Positions 58,372-64,000 of a stretch of DNA of 64,000 bases are shown piece after piece. The DNA lies in the NCBI RefSeq assembly GCF_036245865.1, contig NZ_BTTW01000004.1:1-64000 (forward strand). Reading direction: 5' to 3'. How positions within the stretch are numbered: position 1 is the stretch's first letter; each line of letters begins with the position of its first letter. The stretch is from Corallococcus caeni. GTDB lineage: Bacteria > Myxococcota > Myxococcia > Myxococcales > Myxococcaceae. The translations under genes and the position numbers were made by a program. The notes beneath the pieces are model-generated. The model saw only the letters and a list, made by a program, of their open reading frames with translations. It searched no databases and was not told the DNA's origin.

Positions 58372-58451
58372 GGCCGGGACACACGCGGAAGTACGCTACC
58401 GTTGCTTCCTTCCGGACCTGGCGGGGTTCGCGCCCCCACGTTGTCCCGACC
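58372..58451 (-). ncRNA. ffs: Signal recognition particle RNA (4.5S-type)
   Basis: The minus strand has the diagnostic domain IV: CCAGGTCCGGAAGGAAGCAA with the GGAA tetraloop and the symmetric AGCAA internal side. The closing stem is GGTCGGGACA at the 5' end and TGTCCCGGCC at the 3' end. Length of about 80 nt suits the small bacterial form lacking an Alu domain. It pairs with Ffh for membrane-protein targeting. Ends are set by the outer stem. Confidence 0.93.
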
Positions 58452-58484
58452 ACAAAATCCGTGCTGCTACAGCGAAAATAACAA

Positions 58485-58571
58485 CGGAGAGGGTGGGATT
58501 CGAACCCACGATACCCTTTCAGATATACACGCGTTCCAGGCGTGCGCCTTCAACCGCTCGGCCACCTCTCC
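58485..58571 (-). tRNA. tRNA-Ser (anticodon GGA)
   Basis: Type II tRNA of 87 nt: acceptor GGAGAGG/CCTCTCC, discriminator G, anticodon loop CTGGAAC (GGA), a long variable arm (TATATCTGAAAGGGTATC region) and T-loop GGTTCGAATCC. CCA is not encoded. Confidence 0.96.
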
Positions 58572-58584
58572 AGAGACTTTGGAG

Positions 58585-58671
58585 CGGAGAGCGTAGGATT
58601 CGAACCTACGGTACCGTTGCCGGTACGCCTGATTTCGAGTCAGGTGCCTTCGACCACTCGGCCAGCTCTCC
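58585..58671 (-). tRNA. tRNA-Ser (anticodon CGA)
   Basis: Type II tRNA of 87 nt: acceptor GGAGAGC/GCTCTCC, discriminator G, anticodon loop CTCGAAA (CGA), long variable arm with GTACCGGCAACGGTAC and T-loop GGTTCGAATCC. CCA is not encoded. It lies 13 bp from the GGA isoacceptor. Confidence 0.96.
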
Positions 58672-58678
58672 AGAATAT

Positions 58679-59146
58679 TCAGTTTTCACGTCGCTTCGCG
58701 CGCAAGCGCTCGAAGAACGTCTTGAGAAGCTGGCGACTGTCTTCCGCCAGGATACCGCTCGTCACCTGGAGCCGGTGGTTGTGCCGGGGCTCTTCCACCA
58801 GGTTGTACAGCGAGCCGACCGCGCCCGCTTTCGGGTCCATCGTACCAAAGACGAGTCGGGTGACACGAGACTGTACCAGCGCACCGGCGCACATCGCGCA
58901 CGGTTCCAGCGTCACGTAGAGGGTCACCCCGGAGAGTCGCCACGCATCACGCGCTCTGGCGGCGGCGGCCAGGGCAATCATCTCGGCGTGGGCGAAGGGG
59001 TTCCGGTCGCATTCGCGGCGGTTGTAGCCCGTGCCCACGACGTTTCCGTCCAGCACCGCCACCGCACCCACCGGTACTTCCCCGAGTGAAGCTGCTTCCC
59101 GCGCGAGCTCAAGAGCCTGCTGCATGAAAGCGATGTCGTCACTCAT
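58679..59146 (-). CDS. tadA: tRNA-specific adenosine deaminase TadA
   Basis: The 155-residue product is a full-length deaminase: AFMQQALELAREAASLGEVP at the start, NPFAHAEMIALAAAAR with the zinc-binding His and catalytic Glu, and TLEPCAMCAGALVQSRVTRL with PCxxC. It converts A34 of tRNA-Arg(ACG) to inosine. The gene for that tRNA is 24 bp upstream of it here. It ends 7 bp before tRNA-Ser(CGA), so it is embedded in the tRNA group and may be co-transcribed with it. Confidence 0.96.
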   Translation of the reverse strand: MSDDIAFMQQALELAREAASLGEVPVGAVAVLDGNVVGTGYNRRECDRNPFAHAEMIALAAAARARDAWRLSGVTLYVTLEPCAMCAGALVQSRVTRLVFGTMDPKAGAVGSLYNLVEEPRHNHRLQVTSGILAEDSRQLLKTFFERLRAKRREN

Positions 59147-59170
59147 GATGTGCGCGCCTGAAAGAAGAAG

Positions 59171-59247
59171 TGGCGCTCCCTGGAGGATTCGAACCTCCGG
59201 CCTTCGGATTCGTAGTCCGACGCTCTATCCAGCTGAGCTAAGGGAGC
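59171..59247 (-). tRNA. tRNA-Arg (anticodon ACG)
   Basis: Acceptor GCTCCCT/AGGGAGC, discriminator G and encoded CCA (59171-59173); D-arm TAGCTCAGCTGGATAGAGC, anticodon loop CTACGAA (ACG) and T-loop GGTTCGAATCC. It lies just upstream of tadA, whose known substrate is this tRNA. Confidence 0.96.
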
Positions 59248-59276
59248 ATTTCTTCCGGCTGCTGCTTTACATCAAG

Positions 59277-59366
59277 TGGCGGAGAGAGAGGGATTCGAAC
59301 CCTCGATACCCTTTCGAGTATGCAGGTTTAGCAAACCTGTGCCTTCAGCCTCTCGGCCATCTCTCC
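59277..59366 (-). tRNA. tRNA-Ser (anticodon GCT)
   Basis: Type II tRNA: acceptor GGAGAGA/TCTCTCC, discriminator G with encoded CCA, anticodon loop TTGCTAA (GCT) and a long variable arm (TACTCGAAAGGGTA). T-loop GGTTCGAATCC. Length 90 nt including CCA. Confidence 0.96.
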
Positions 59367-59408
59367 AACTCTTCTCTGTCAAAGAACCACGAAACTCAAG
59401 CTCAAAAT

Positions 59409-59495
59409 CGGAGGCGGTAGGATTCGAACCTACGGAAGGCTTTCACCTTCTGCGGTTTTCAAGACCGCTGCCTTCAACCGCTCGGCCACGCCTCC
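59409..59495 (-). tRNA. tRNA-Ser (anticodon TGA)
   Basis: Type II tRNA of 87 nt: acceptor GGAGGCG/CGCCTCC, discriminator G, anticodon loop CTTGAAA (TGA), variable arm GAAGGTGAAAGCCTTC and T-loop GGTTCGAATCC. CCA is not encoded. It is the tRNA nearest serS. Confidence 0.96.
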
Positions 59496-59585
59496 ACAGC
59501 AGGTGCCGCTCGGTTCCCGGCGGGCCAACCGCGCCCGTGGGGCCGCCCTTCTACATCATTTCTTCCCTGTGGCAAGAGGGTTGTT

Positions 59586-59608
59586 GGCCCCTTTTCACGT
59601 CAGGGGCC
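59586..59608 (-). terminator. Possible hairpin after serS
   Basis: GGCCCCT at 59586-59592 pairs with AGGGGCC at 59602-59608 around a 9-base loop, 12 bp beyond the serS stop. There is no T-tract, so it could equally be a processing signal between serS and the tRNA genes. Confidence 0.35.
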
Positions 59609-59620
59609 CTCGGCACCTGA

Positions 59621-64000
<4,380 letters not shown>

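Overview
The window is high-GC DNA from a myxobacterium of the Myxococcus/Corallococcus type. The clearest marker is the mglB-mglA gliding-polarity operon, preceded by periplasmic TPR and TonB-like (AgmX/PglI-type) genes and a Wza/Wzp polysaccharide-export pair. From memory, this is the gene order of M. xanthus MXAN_1915 to MXAN_1926. HRDVSPSN-type Ser/Thr kinases and small lipoproteins fit the same group.

Region A (1-25.0 kb) looks like an accessory island ending at a tRNA-Asn gene. Its left edge has insertion-sequence debris: the start of an IS630-type transposase and an IS5/IS427-group copy with two compensating frameshifts. It then carries an unusual biosynthetic locus: a GT31-like transferase, a two-domain GT, a DegT-type sugar aminotransferase and an SDR sugar epimerase/dehydratase. 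Next come a 96-residue protein with a (GPGGWG)3 tail directly followed by an E2-like/E1-like (ThiF) fusion, a GT32-like transferase, a sulfotransferase, a sulfotransferase-SPASM-radical SAM fusion, two tandem paralogous GTs and an FMN 2-hydroxy-acid oxidase. A tightly coupled six-gene operon follows: Dit1/PvcA-like isonitrile synthase, MurG-like GT, and FkbK/FkbJ/FkbI/FkbH-type genes of hydroxymalonyl-ACP formation. No PKS or NRPS is present in the window. An IS701-family element with CTAA target duplications and a truncated SMC-like ATPase close the island.

Region B (25.2-31.6 kb) is housekeeping: an RsmB-like rRNA methyltransferase, an S66 LD-carboxypeptidase, a class-C beta-lactamase-fold hydrolase, Mpl, a TlpA-like lipoprotein and an inositol-phosphatase family enzyme. 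The peptidase, hydrolase and Mpl genes suggest a peptidoglycan-recycling group.

Region C (31.6-45.6 kb, minus strand) is the mglB-mglA to wzp-wza block. It holds MglB, MglA, a periplasmic coiled-coil protein, two large TPR proteins, a TPR lipoprotein, a small exported protein, a TonB-like energy transducer, a cyclic-nucleotide-binding protein, a small exported protein and the polysaccharide export pair.

Region D (45.8-64 kb) has a plus-strand set (Ig-like/carboxypeptidase-regulatory protein, FecR lipoprotein, Ser/Thr kinase) and a minus-strand DNA-maintenance set (dnaX, ybaB, recR). In dnaX the tau-type C-terminal part lies in a different frame from the ATPase part. These are followed by a PYROXD2-like oxidoreductase, a GT22-like mannosyltransferase, SRP RNA (ffs), four serine tRNAs covering the usual bacterial set, tRNA-Arg(ACG) beside tadA, serS, and a large TPR protein that runs off the right edge.
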